Positions 48,899-55,678 of a stretch of DNA of 64,000 bases are shown here, piece by piece (the stretch's first letter is position 1; each line of letters begins with the position of its first letter). Below the pieces are notes generated by a model that was not told the origin of the DNA, did not search any database, and saw only the letters and a program-made list of their open reading frames with translations. The stretch comes from Pandoraea anapnoica (GTDB taxonomy: Bacteria > Pseudomonadota > Gammaproteobacteria > Burkholderiales > Burkholderiaceae). Made by a program: the position numbers and the translations under genes. The DNA is taken from positions 310,001-374,000 of the forward strand of contig NZ_CABPSP010000001.1 in assembly GCF_902459765.1 (NCBI RefSeq), read 5' to 3'.

Positions 48899-49821
48899 GC
48901 GCGCTCCTTCGCGGCGTGCGCCACATCTGCCATGTTCGCGGACGTACGGTCACCGCAGTAATCGCTGTCCGAGCACACGTACATGCGCGTGCCTTCGTCG
49001 TCGGTGATGACTTCGTCGAGGAAGCTGTCGGTTGCGCCGCACAGGGCGCAATGCGCGTCCCACTTCTGGATTTCGAACGGGTAGTCGTCGAAGTCGAGAC
49101 TCTCGACCGACGTGTACGGCGGAATCGCGTACAGACGTCGTTCGCGTCCCGCACCGAAGAGTTGCAGCGCCGGATTCATATGCAGCTTGGGGTTGTCGAA
49201 TTTCGGAATCGGGGAGGGCGACATCAGATAGCGCCCGTTGACGATGACCGGGTAGTCGTAAGTCGTCGCGATTGCGCCGTGACGCACGATGTCTTCGTAC
49301 AGACGCACGCGCATCAGGCCGTATTCGCCGAGCGCATGCAGCTTGCGCGATTCAACGATGCGCGGCTCCAGACGGAACATCGGTTCGGGCATCGGCACCT
49401 GAAACACGAGGATCTGGCCGTCGTGCAGCGAGACTTCGGGAATGCGGTGACGTGTCTGGATGACGGTCGCCTCCGACGTCTTCGTCGTGGTGGCGACACC
49501 GGCCGTGCGCGCAAAGAAGCGACGGATGTTCACGGCGTTGGTCGTGTCGTCAGCGCCCTGATCGATGACCTTGAGCGTGTCGTCGGCCCCGATTACGGCG
49601 GCGCTGACCTGAATTCCGCCCGTGCCCCAGCCGTACGGCAGCGGCATTTCACGGCTGCCGAACGGCACCTGATAGCCGGGAATGGCCACCGCCTTGAGCA
49701 GGCTGCGGCGGATCATGCGCTTGGTGTGTTCGTCGAGGAACGCGAAGTTGTAGCCGTCGGCTGTGGCGGCGCTGGCCGCAGACGGTTGGGCGGTGTCTTG
49801 CAACGTGGCGGCGTCGTTCAT
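48895..49821 (-). CDS. phnJ: C-P lyase radical-SAM enzyme PhnJ
   Basis: A 308-residue enzyme that breaks the carbon-phosphorus bond of 5-phosphoribosyl 1-phosphonate by radical chemistry, releasing an alkane/amine and cyclic ribose phosphate. The four conserved cysteines are at about 258, 261, 283 and 289 (CALC, then CSDSDYC), matching the E. coli cluster and thiyl-radical residues. GYNFAFLDEHTKRMIRRSLLKAVAIPGYQVPFGS-type N-terminus and the GTGGIQVSAAVIG segment are conserved. It overlaps phnI and phnK by 4 bases. Confidence 0.97.
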   Translation of the reverse strand: MNDAATLQDTAQPSAASAATADGYNFAFLDEHTKRMIRRSLLKAVAIPGYQVPFGSREMPLPYGWGTGGIQVSAAVIGADDTLKVIDQGADDTTNAVNIRRFFARTAGVATTTKTSEATVIQTRHRIPEVSLHDGQILVFQVPMPEPMFRLEPRIVESRKLHALGEYGLMRVRLYEDIVRHGAIATTYDYPVIVNGRYLMSPSPIPKFDNPKLHMNPALQLFGAGRERRLYAIPPYTSVESLDFDDYPFEIQKWDAHCALCGATDSFLDEVITDDEGTRMYVCSDSDYCGDRTSANMADVAHAAKERA

Positions 49822-51029
49822 GCGGCCTCCTGAGTGTTCTGGGCGGCAAGGGCAGTGGCGTCGTCGCTTGCTTGCGTGCCGTTCGTGCCGTATTTCGTGG
49901 CGTGCTCGGCGCGCAGACGGCGCACCAGTTCCAGCTCGGCCTGGAAGTCGACGTAGTGCGGCAGCTTCAAGTGCTGCACGAAGCCCGACGCTTCGACGTT
50001 GTCGCTGTGATAAAGCACGAATTCCTGCTGCTGCGCGGGCGAGGTGGCTTCGTCGCCAAGTTCGTTCGTCCGCAGTGCGCGGTCGACGAGCGACATGGCC
50101 ATCGCCTTGCGCTCGTTGTGGCCGAACGTCAGTCCGTAGCCCTGCGTGAACTGCGGCGGGGTGTCCTGATTGCCACCGAACTGCGTGACCATCTGGCACT
50201 CCGTCACCGCGATCTCGCCGATGTCGATGGCGAAGCCGAGTTCTTCCGGTTCGATCTCGATGGACACCTGACCCAGGCGGATTTCGCCCGCGAACGGGTG
50301 ATCGTTGCCGTAACCGCGCTGTGTGGAATAGCCGAGCGCGAGCAAAAAGCCTTCGTCGCCGCGCGCGAGGTTCTGCAACCGAGCCGTGCGCGACGCTGGC
50401 GTGAAGAGTGGCGAGTGCACGAGGTCGTGCGGCTCGGGGTCGGCGCCGTCGGTGTTCAGCGGTTCGAGCAGACCGTCGCGCTTCATGATGTCGGTGACGC
50501 GCGTGGTGGCCGCGATGGGCGGCACGTCCGGGATCTCAGCGGCGGCGCACGGTTGTGGCGCTGCGGCCGGTGCGGCGTTCGTGCGCAGTTCGCCAGCGAG
50601 CGGTGCGTCGGACGTTGCGCCTTCGGCGAGCAACGCGAAGTCCAGCAGACGCTGCGTGTAGTCGTACGTTGCCCCCAGTACCTGACCGCCGGGCACGTCC
50701 TTGAACGTGGCCGAGATGCGGCGCGACAGACGCATCGACGCCGTATCGATCGGCTTCGTAGTACCCAGACGCGGCAACGTCGTGCGATACGCACGCAGCA
50801 AGAAGATCGCTTCGACCAGATCGCCCGATGCCTGCTTGATGGCCAGCGCTGCGAGTGTTTCGTCGTACAGCGCGCCTTCGCTCATCACGCGCGAGACCGC
50901 GAGACGCATCTGCTCGCGAATTTGCGTGACGGTGAGCGCGGGGACGTCGGGATTGCCGCGTCGCGCTTTGGCGAGCAGGTCCCAGGATTGTTCGATGGCG
51001 CGCTCGCCACCTTTGACTGCGACGTACAT
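49818..51029 (-). CDS. phnI: C-P lyase core subunit PhnI
   Basis: A 403-residue core subunit that, with PhnG and PhnH, swaps adenine of ATP for the phosphonate. It starts MYVAVKGGERAIEQSW, like E. coli PhnI, and contains QMVTQFGGNQDTPPQFTQGYGL and GFVQHLKLPHYVDFQAELELV. It is about 45 residues longer than the E. coli protein, with Ala-rich stretches. The ATG at 51029 overlaps the phnH stop (TGATG). Confidence 0.96.
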   Translation of the reverse strand: MYVAVKGGERAIEQSWDLLAKARRGNPDVPALTVTQIREQMRLAVSRVMSEGALYDETLAALAIKQASGDLVEAIFLLRAYRTTLPRLGTTKPIDTASMRLSRRISATFKDVPGGQVLGATYDYTQRLLDFALLAEGATSDAPLAGELRTNAAPAAAPQPCAAAEIPDVPPIAATTRVTDIMKRDGLLEPLNTDGADPEPHDLVHSPLFTPASRTARLQNLARGDEGFLLALGYSTQRGYGNDHPFAGEIRLGQVSIEIEPEELGFAIDIGEIAVTECQMVTQFGGNQDTPPQFTQGYGLTFGHNERKAMAMSLVDRALRTNELGDEATSPAQQQEFVLYHSDNVEASGFVQHLKLPHYVDFQAELELVRRLRAEHATKYGTNGTQASDDATALAAQNTQEAA

Positions 51030-51661
51030 CAGCAAACCTCCACATGCGTGGTGCGCGGCAGCCCGAGCACCGTGTCGCCAGCGGCGATCAACAGATCGAG
51101 ACCGGCGGGAAAGCGCGGTGCGAGTGCGGCGCGCGCCTGCCAGAAGGCGGTGTCGAGACCACCGACGGTGACGTCTGCATGGGTCTGAATGCCCGGGCCG
51201 CGCAGCCGCAGATGCAGTCCGTCGCTGGTGTGGCCGACGCTCAACGTCGGAACATCGACGACCAGCGTGGCGCTGTGTTCAGGCGATTCGGCCGTGCCGA
51301 AGGCGAAGCGCTCAAGGGCAGGGCACCTGGCGGGATCGGTGAGCAGCGCGAATTGCGCTTGCGCAAGACTGGCTTCGCCGCTGAGCAGCGGAGCCCCGGT
51401 GTGAAAGCGTAGGGCGCTGGCGACTTCGCCCAGCGAGGCTTGCAGCCAGACGGGCGTTGTGGCGTCGGCCAGTGCGAGCAGCGTGGCGCGCGCGGCAACG
51501 CTGGCTTCCTCGCTATGGGCGAGACGTTGACCGACCTGGCGCAACTGGCCGGGGCGGGCGAGCGCGTCGAGAACAGCGCGGAAGACGCCTTGAGCGTCGT
51601 GGACCGGATCGTCGAAACCGGGTTGCAGTGCCGACCAGTCGGGCATGGTTGCCGTCAACAT
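51029..51661 (-). CDS. phnH: C-P lyase core subunit PhnH
   Basis: A 210-residue core subunit. It starts in the family pattern PGFDDPVHDAQGVFRAVLDALARPG and contains LRLRGPGIQ and FPAGLDLLIAAGDTVLGLPRTT. The ATG at 51661 directly abuts the phnG stop (TGA-ATG). Part of the PhnGHIJ heterooligomer. Confidence 0.95.
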   Translation of the reverse strand: MLTATMPDWSALQPGFDDPVHDAQGVFRAVLDALARPGQLRQVGQRLAHSEEASVAARATLLALADATTPVWLQASLGEVASALRFHTGAPLLSGEASLAQAQFALLTDPARCPALERFAFGTAESPEHSATLVVDVPTLSVGHTSDGLHLRLRGPGIQTHADVTVGGLDTAFWQARAALAPRFPAGLDLLIAAGDTVLGLPRTTHVEVC

Positions 51662-52153
51662 TCAGGCCTCCCGGACCATAGTGAAGAACTCGACGCGGCT
51701 GGCGGCCACGTCGGCGTCGCTCTGTGCTGCGGTGGCAGCCAGACGTTGAGAGATCGCCGTGAGCGGACCGGCGGCAAGCACGCCGCGGTGCTGCGGCATT
51801 TGCATCAGGGCGTCCAGACGCGCCACACGAACGGCGCGCTCGGCGTCGCGGCCCAACACATAGCCGGTGCCGACTACGCCGTCCTGCTGGCGCAGCGTGC
51901 AACGCGTGACGGTCGTCTCGCCGAGGTTGAAGCGATCGCCGCTGCCACCCACGCGGCCCTGCACCAGCACGAGGCCGGTCTGCGGGGCGCGCAGCCAAAT
52001 GAACTGCGGGGCGTCGGGGCAATGGGTGATAGCGTCGTCGAGTTCGTCGCGCGTGGCGCGGGCAAACAACGCAAGCCATCGGGCGCGGTCTGCCCTTTCC
52101 TGCGGGGCGGCGCCGTCCTCGTCACGGGGGGTGTCGGGAGATGTGATTGGCAT
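51662..52153 (-). CDS. phnG: C-P lyase core subunit PhnG
   Basis: A 163-residue core subunit. It contains LRAPQTGLVLVQGRVGGSG, GETTVTRCTLR and the end AASRVEFFTMVR, which is nearly invariant in PhnG. It is the first gene of the operon. The ATG at 52153 has no ribosome site. Only four bases separate it from a palindrome with a TATACG hexamer, so the transcript could be almost leaderless. About 20 residues precede the conserved start. Confidence 0.94.
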   Translation of the reverse strand: MPITSPDTPRDEDGAAPQERADRARWLALFARATRDELDDAITHCPDAPQFIWLRAPQTGLVLVQGRVGGSGDRFNLGETTVTRCTLRQQDGVVGTGYVLGRDAERAVRVARLDALMQMPQHRGVLAAGPLTAISQRLAATAAQSDADVAASRVEFFTMVREA

Positions 52154-52157
52154 AATT

Positions 52158-52173
52158 GTCTAGTCGTATAGAC
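52158..52173. promoter_or_regulatory. Candidate PhnF operator between phnG and phnF
   Basis: GTCTA-GTCGTA-TAGAC, a perfect inverted repeat, which on the minus strand contains TATACG, a possible -10 for phnG. It lies in the 94-base divergent gap and is suited for control of both directions by the GntR-type PhnF. Confidence 0.6.
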
Positions 52174-52247
52174 GTGTGTATGATCGCAATAACTTCAGAT
52201 GGGGTACTGCTCGCGGCCTCATTACAACTTTGCGGGGTGTCAATTTG

Positions 52248-53009
52248 ATGACAGCACAACTCGAACGTGGCGGCGGTGTTGCGGTCTGGCGGCAGATCGC
52301 GCAGATTCTGGCCACGGAAATCGGCGAGCGTCGTTATGGCGACGGCTCGCCGGACGACCGTCTGCCGAGCGAGACTGACCTTGCGCAGCGCTTCGGGGTG
52401 AATCGTCACACGGTACGCCGCGCGATTCTCGGTCTGGCCGAGCAAGGGCTCGTGAACGTCGAACACGGACGGGGCACCTTCGTGCAGGCGGCCGCCATCG
52501 GTTATGTGATCGGACGCCGTACGCGCTTCACCGAGAACTTGTCGCAGAACAATCTGAAGACCGCGCAGCAGATCATTTCCGCGCACAAGCTCAAGGCCGA
52601 AGGCAGTGTTGCGCACGCGCTCGGCCTGCGCGCGGGCGCAGCGGTCTATCGGCTGGAGCTGGCCCGTCGCAGTCTTGACACGCAAGGCATCGAATTGCCG
52701 CTGGCGTACAGCGAGAACTGGTTTCCTGCGTCGCGCTTTCCCGACTTTCCGGATGTGTTCGCAGAGCACGAGTCGATCAGCGCCACGCTCGCTATCTTTG
52801 GGGTGAAGGACTACACGCGTCTCGAGAGTCGGATCGGTGCACGCATGCCGGACGCCGACATCGCCCGTCACCTTGGGATCAACCGTCAGCAGCCGGTGCT
52901 GAGCGTAGAAAGTACGGATGTGGACGAAGCAGGTAAGCCGATCAAATACGGCATTGCCTACTTCCCGGCAGACCGTATGCAGCTTGTGGTGCAGGGGGCG
53001 ACAGAATGA
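52248..53009 (+). CDS. phnF: Phosphonate operon regulator PhnF (GntR/HutC family)
   Basis: A 253-residue repressor. The N-terminal winged helix has VWRQIAQILATEIGERRYGDG, LPSETDLAQRFGVNRHTVRRAILGLAEQGLV and GRGTFVQ. The UTRA ligand domain (about 95-245) contains the HALGLRAGAAVYRLELAR segment. PhnF represses phosphonate genes and responds to phosphonate or phosphate signals in other bacteria. The ATG at 52248 is used. It overlaps the DUF1045 gene by 4 bases. Confidence 0.94.
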   Translation: MTAQLERGGGVAVWRQIAQILATEIGERRYGDGSPDDRLPSETDLAQRFGVNRHTVRRAILGLAEQGLVNVEHGRGTFVQAAAIGYVIGRRTRFTENLSQNNLKTAQQIISAHKLKAEGSVAHALGLRAGAAVYRLELARRSLDTQGIELPLAYSENWFPASRFPDFPDVFAEHESISATLAIFGVKDYTRLESRIGARMPDADIARHLGINRQQPVLSVESTDVDEAGKPIKYGIAYFPADRMQLVVQGATE

Positions 53010-53764
53010 ACGAAGTACAGCAACTGCAACAACAGCAACTCGACTTCTCGGTGGCGCGTTTTGCGATCTACTACGCACCGCCGTCTGGCTCGTGCTGGTG
53101 GAACGAGGGCAGCCGCTGGCTCGGGCGTGACGCGATCACGGCGCGCGCGCTTCATGCGCCGACGGTGGAAGGTTTGTCGCGTTCGTTGCACGACCTGACC
53201 GTCGATCCTCGACGCTATGGATTGCATGCCACGCTCAAAGCCCCGATGCGGCTCGCCCCGCAGGCGCGACTGAGCGATCTGTCGGGCATTGCGGCGGCGG
53301 TGGCGGCGCGTCACGTGCCGTTCGATCTGACGGTCCATACCGACGTGATCGGGACCGATAACGGCAAGTCGCCCGGCTTCGTCGCGTTGCGTCCGAAGGC
53401 AGGCGCCGCCGACGATAAGGCGGTGAACGCGCTGGCGGCCGATTGCGTGCAGGCGTTCGACACGCTGCGTGCACCGATGAACGACACCGAACTGGCCAAA
53501 CGAAATCCGCATCTGCTAACGTCGCGTCAGCGCGAGTGGCTGGCGCAGTGGGGATATCCGTACGTGTTCGACGAATATCGTTTTCACGTCACGCTCTCCG
53601 ACCGTGTGACGGCGGGTGACGCCACGGTCATCACCGACTGGTGGCAGCCGCGCGTGCAGGCGCTCGGGCCGATGCGCGTCGACAGTCTCGCCATATTTGT
53701 GCAACCGACGCCGGGCGAGCCCTTCCTCATGTTCGAACGTTTTGCCTTCAGGGAAGCTGCATGA
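53006..53764 (+). CDS. DUF1045 phosphonate-associated protein (2H phosphoesterase-like)
   Basis: A 252-residue protein of the DUF1045 family, found next to phn genes. Two HxT motifs, YGLHATLKAP (about residues 72-81) and YRFHVTLSD (about 191-199), are the catalytic signature of the 2H phosphoesterase fold (RNA ligase/cyclic phosphodiesterase-like). It overlaps phnF and phnN by 4 bases each, so it is co-expressed. No phnP gene is in the window, so it may handle the cyclic ribose phosphate product. This is inference. Confidence 0.9.
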   Translation: MNEVQQLQQQQLDFSVARFAIYYAPPSGSCWWNEGSRWLGRDAITARALHAPTVEGLSRSLHDLTVDPRRYGLHATLKAPMRLAPQARLSDLSGIAAAVAARHVPFDLTVHTDVIGTDNGKSPGFVALRPKAGAADDKAVNALAADCVQAFDTLRAPMNDTELAKRNPHLLTSRQREWLAQWGYPYVFDEYRFHVTLSDRVTAGDATVITDWWQPRVQALGPMRVDSLAIFVQPTPGEPFLMFERFAFREAA

Positions 53765-54333
53765 ATCACGCACGTCTGTTTTACGTGATGGGGCCGTCCG
53801 GTGCGGGCAAGGACTCGTTGCTGGCGTACGCACGAGCGAAGCTCGATCACGCGTCGCCCCCCCGCGCGCCGGTGTGCTTCGCGCATCGTTACATCACGCG
53901 TCCGCCCTCGGAGGGAGAGAACCACATCGCGTTGTCGCATGCTGAATTCGCGGTGCGGCATTCGCTCGGTTGCTTCGCGCTCGATTGGGAAAGCCACGAT
54001 TACCGTTACGGCATCGGCATCGAAATCGATGCATGGATGCATGCGGGCGCGAATGTCGTGGTGAATGGCTCGCGCGCGTTTCTCGCACAGGTCGTCGCGC
54101 GCTATGCCGAACGTCTGCATCTGGTGGAGATTCGCGTCGACCCGGAAGTGCGGGCGCAGCGTCTCGCAAAGCGTGGCCGAGAATCCGGCGACGCACTCGA
54201 CAAGCGTGTCGCGCACAGCGTGGCATGGACGCCGCCTGAAGGGATTCCGCTTTCGGTGGTCGATAACGACGGCGCACTCGAAGCGGCGGGCGATACGCTG
54301 CTCGCCTTATTGACGTCGCGGCCCGAGCGCTGA
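53761..54333 (+). CDS. phnN: Ribose 1,5-bisphosphate phosphokinase PhnN
   Basis: A 190-residue P-loop kinase (GPSGAGKDSLLAY) with guanylate-kinase-like layout. It makes PRPP from ribose 1,5-bisphosphate, so the ribose carrier of the C-P lyase pathway is recycled. FAHRYITRPPSEGENHIALS and LDWESHDYRYGIG are PhnN-typical. The ATG at 53761 overlaps the DUF1045 stop. Its end overlaps the converging TetR gene by 27 bases. Confidence 0.93.
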   Translation: MNHARLFYVMGPSGAGKDSLLAYARAKLDHASPPRAPVCFAHRYITRPPSEGENHIALSHAEFAVRHSLGCFALDWESHDYRYGIGIEIDAWMHAGANVVVNGSRAFLAQVVARYAERLHLVEIRVDPEVRAQRLAKRGRESGDALDKRVAHSVAWTPPEGIPLSVVDNDGALEAAGDTLLALLTSRPER

Positions 54334-54879
54334 CAACAGAGCGTCGAGCGCCCGCCGATAGTCGCCATCGTCCGGTGGCGTCGCGGCGGGCGCGACGTTG
54401 TGCGCAACGGGCAGGCCACTGCCGTGCGCATGATCGATAAGGATGTCCCGCCACAGGAGCGGTTCCGTCGTCATGGCTTGCAGCAGCCGGGTCAGACGGT
54501 CGGTGATCTCGCGCGTCACACCGGCAAACGCCTCGGGTGTGGCGAAGATCGCGAGCGTTAGTTGCGGATGGCGACGCACGGCCGCGTGATACCGGATCAG
54601 AATCTCGCGCACTTCCTCATGGCATGCGAGGCCCGCTTCGATGTCTTTGAGTACGTCGGCATACACCGCGTCCGACAACGCGCGCAGCAACCCGGCGTAA
54701 TCCTCGACGTGATGGTAAAGACTCATGGGCGTGACGCCGAGCCGACTGGCCAGCGCGCGCATGCTCAGTCCCTTTCCACCGTTACTTTCCGTCTCATCGA
54801 GCAGCGCGAGCGCCGTCGTCAGAATGGCGTCTCGCGTGACCCCGGTGCCTTGTGCAGGCCTTCCGCGTGGCCGCCTCAT
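54307..54879 (-). CDS. TetR-family transcriptional regulator
   Basis: A 190-residue repressor. The N-terminal helix-turn-helix contains LSMRALASRLGVTPMSLYHHVEDYAGLL. The C-terminal part is the variable ligand domain. It overlaps the upstream dihydrofolate-reductase-like gene by 4 bases, so both are one unit, with a palindrome at the shared promoter (55432-55444) as the probable operator. The ligand is unknown. Confidence 0.9.
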   Translation of the reverse strand: MRRPRGRPAQGTGVTRDAILTTALALLDETESNGGKGLSMRALASRLGVTPMSLYHHVEDYAGLLRALSDAVYADVLKDIEAGLACHEEVREILIRYHAAVRRHPQLTLAIFATPEAFAGVTREITDRLTRLLQAMTTEPLLWRDILIDHAHGSGLPVAHNVAPAATPPDDGDYRRALDALLSALGPRRQ

Positions 54880-55427
54880 GCCACAACCCGATAGGCCGAC
54901 TGCACCAATCCCGACGCAAAGCGCTGGCTGTCGATCAACTGTAAGTTCACGTCATCCGACAATGCGCCGAATAGCGGTCTCCCCACACCGATCAGCACCG
55001 GCACCGTCGTGACCACGATGTCCGCGATCAGTCCTTCGCGCAAAAACGATTGCACCACTTTTCCACCGTCCACATAGATCCGGTCCACGTTCTCCCGCGC
55101 CAACGCCTGCATCAGCGCACCGGGTGCCAGGTTGGAGAAGCGCACTTTTCCATCGAGCGCATCGGGTACCGGCGTGTTCGCCAGTTGCGTCGACAACACC
55201 GTCACCGGCAGATCGTAGGCCCAGGGGCCCATCGTTAGTACCTTCTCGTACGTACCGCGCCCCATCACGATCGCGTCCTTGTCGGCGATGAAGGCGGCGT
55301 AGCCGTGATCCTCGGTGGGATCGTCGCGTTGCAACAACCAGTCGATGTCGCCATCGGTACGGGCGATGAAGCCGTCAAGGCTGGTGGCGATGAAAGCGTG
55401 CGCTGTCGTCATGGCGTTGCTCGTCAT
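54876..55427 (-). CDS. Dihydrofolate reductase family protein (RibD C-terminal type)
   Basis: A 183-residue NADPH-fold reductase. It starts AHAFIATSLDGFIARTDGDIDWLL and has AIVMGRGTYEKVL, with RIYVDGGKVVQSFLREGLIADIVVTTVPVLIG, matching the RibD C-terminal/YyaP group. Such proteins reduce pterins or related compounds, and the natural substrate is rarely known. First gene of a two-gene operon with a TetR repressor. An alternative ATG is five codons in. Confidence 0.9.
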   Translation of the reverse strand: MTSNAMTTAHAFIATSLDGFIARTDGDIDWLLQRDDPTEDHGYAAFIADKDAIVMGRGTYEKVLTMGPWAYDLPVTVLSTQLANTPVPDALDGKVRFSNLAPGALMQALARENVDRIYVDGGKVVQSFLREGLIADIVVTTVPVLIGVGRPLFGALSDDVNLQLIDSQRFASGLVQSAYRVVA

Positions 55428-55431
55428 TATT

Positions 55432-55444
55432 TATACGACGTATA
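55432..55444. promoter_or_regulatory. TetR operator candidate
   Basis: TATACG-A-CGTATA, a perfect 13-bp palindrome, lies five bases ahead of the reductase ATG and is AT-rich like a -10. It is probably the autoregulatory site of the downstream TetR protein. Confidence 0.55.
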
Positions 55445-55578
55445 TTTTTGCGTAAACGACCACCAAACACAAGGCATACGGGCGAGGGCATGTCGGCGCA
55501 GGCATGGCGCACGTGTGACCGCGGCATTGATGTCGCCAATGTGTCCGTCAATTTTGTGTTGCATTGTGTGTTGTAATG

Positions 55579-55594
55579 TTGCAAATTATTGCAA
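55579..55594. promoter_or_regulatory. TTGCAA repeat ahead of the FAD-GcvT gene
   Basis: TTGCAAATTATTGCAA: two copies of the self-complementary hexamer TTGCAA around ATTA, in an AT-rich patch 85-100 bases before the gene at 55679. It could be a regulator site; none is identified. Confidence 0.35.
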
Positions 55595-55678
55595 TGATTT
55601 TGAAGTTTGAGTAGTCTCGCGTCATCGCTCATGTCATTGCCCGGCGTCGGTCGGTGCAAGCCTTTCCGGAGTCCATCC

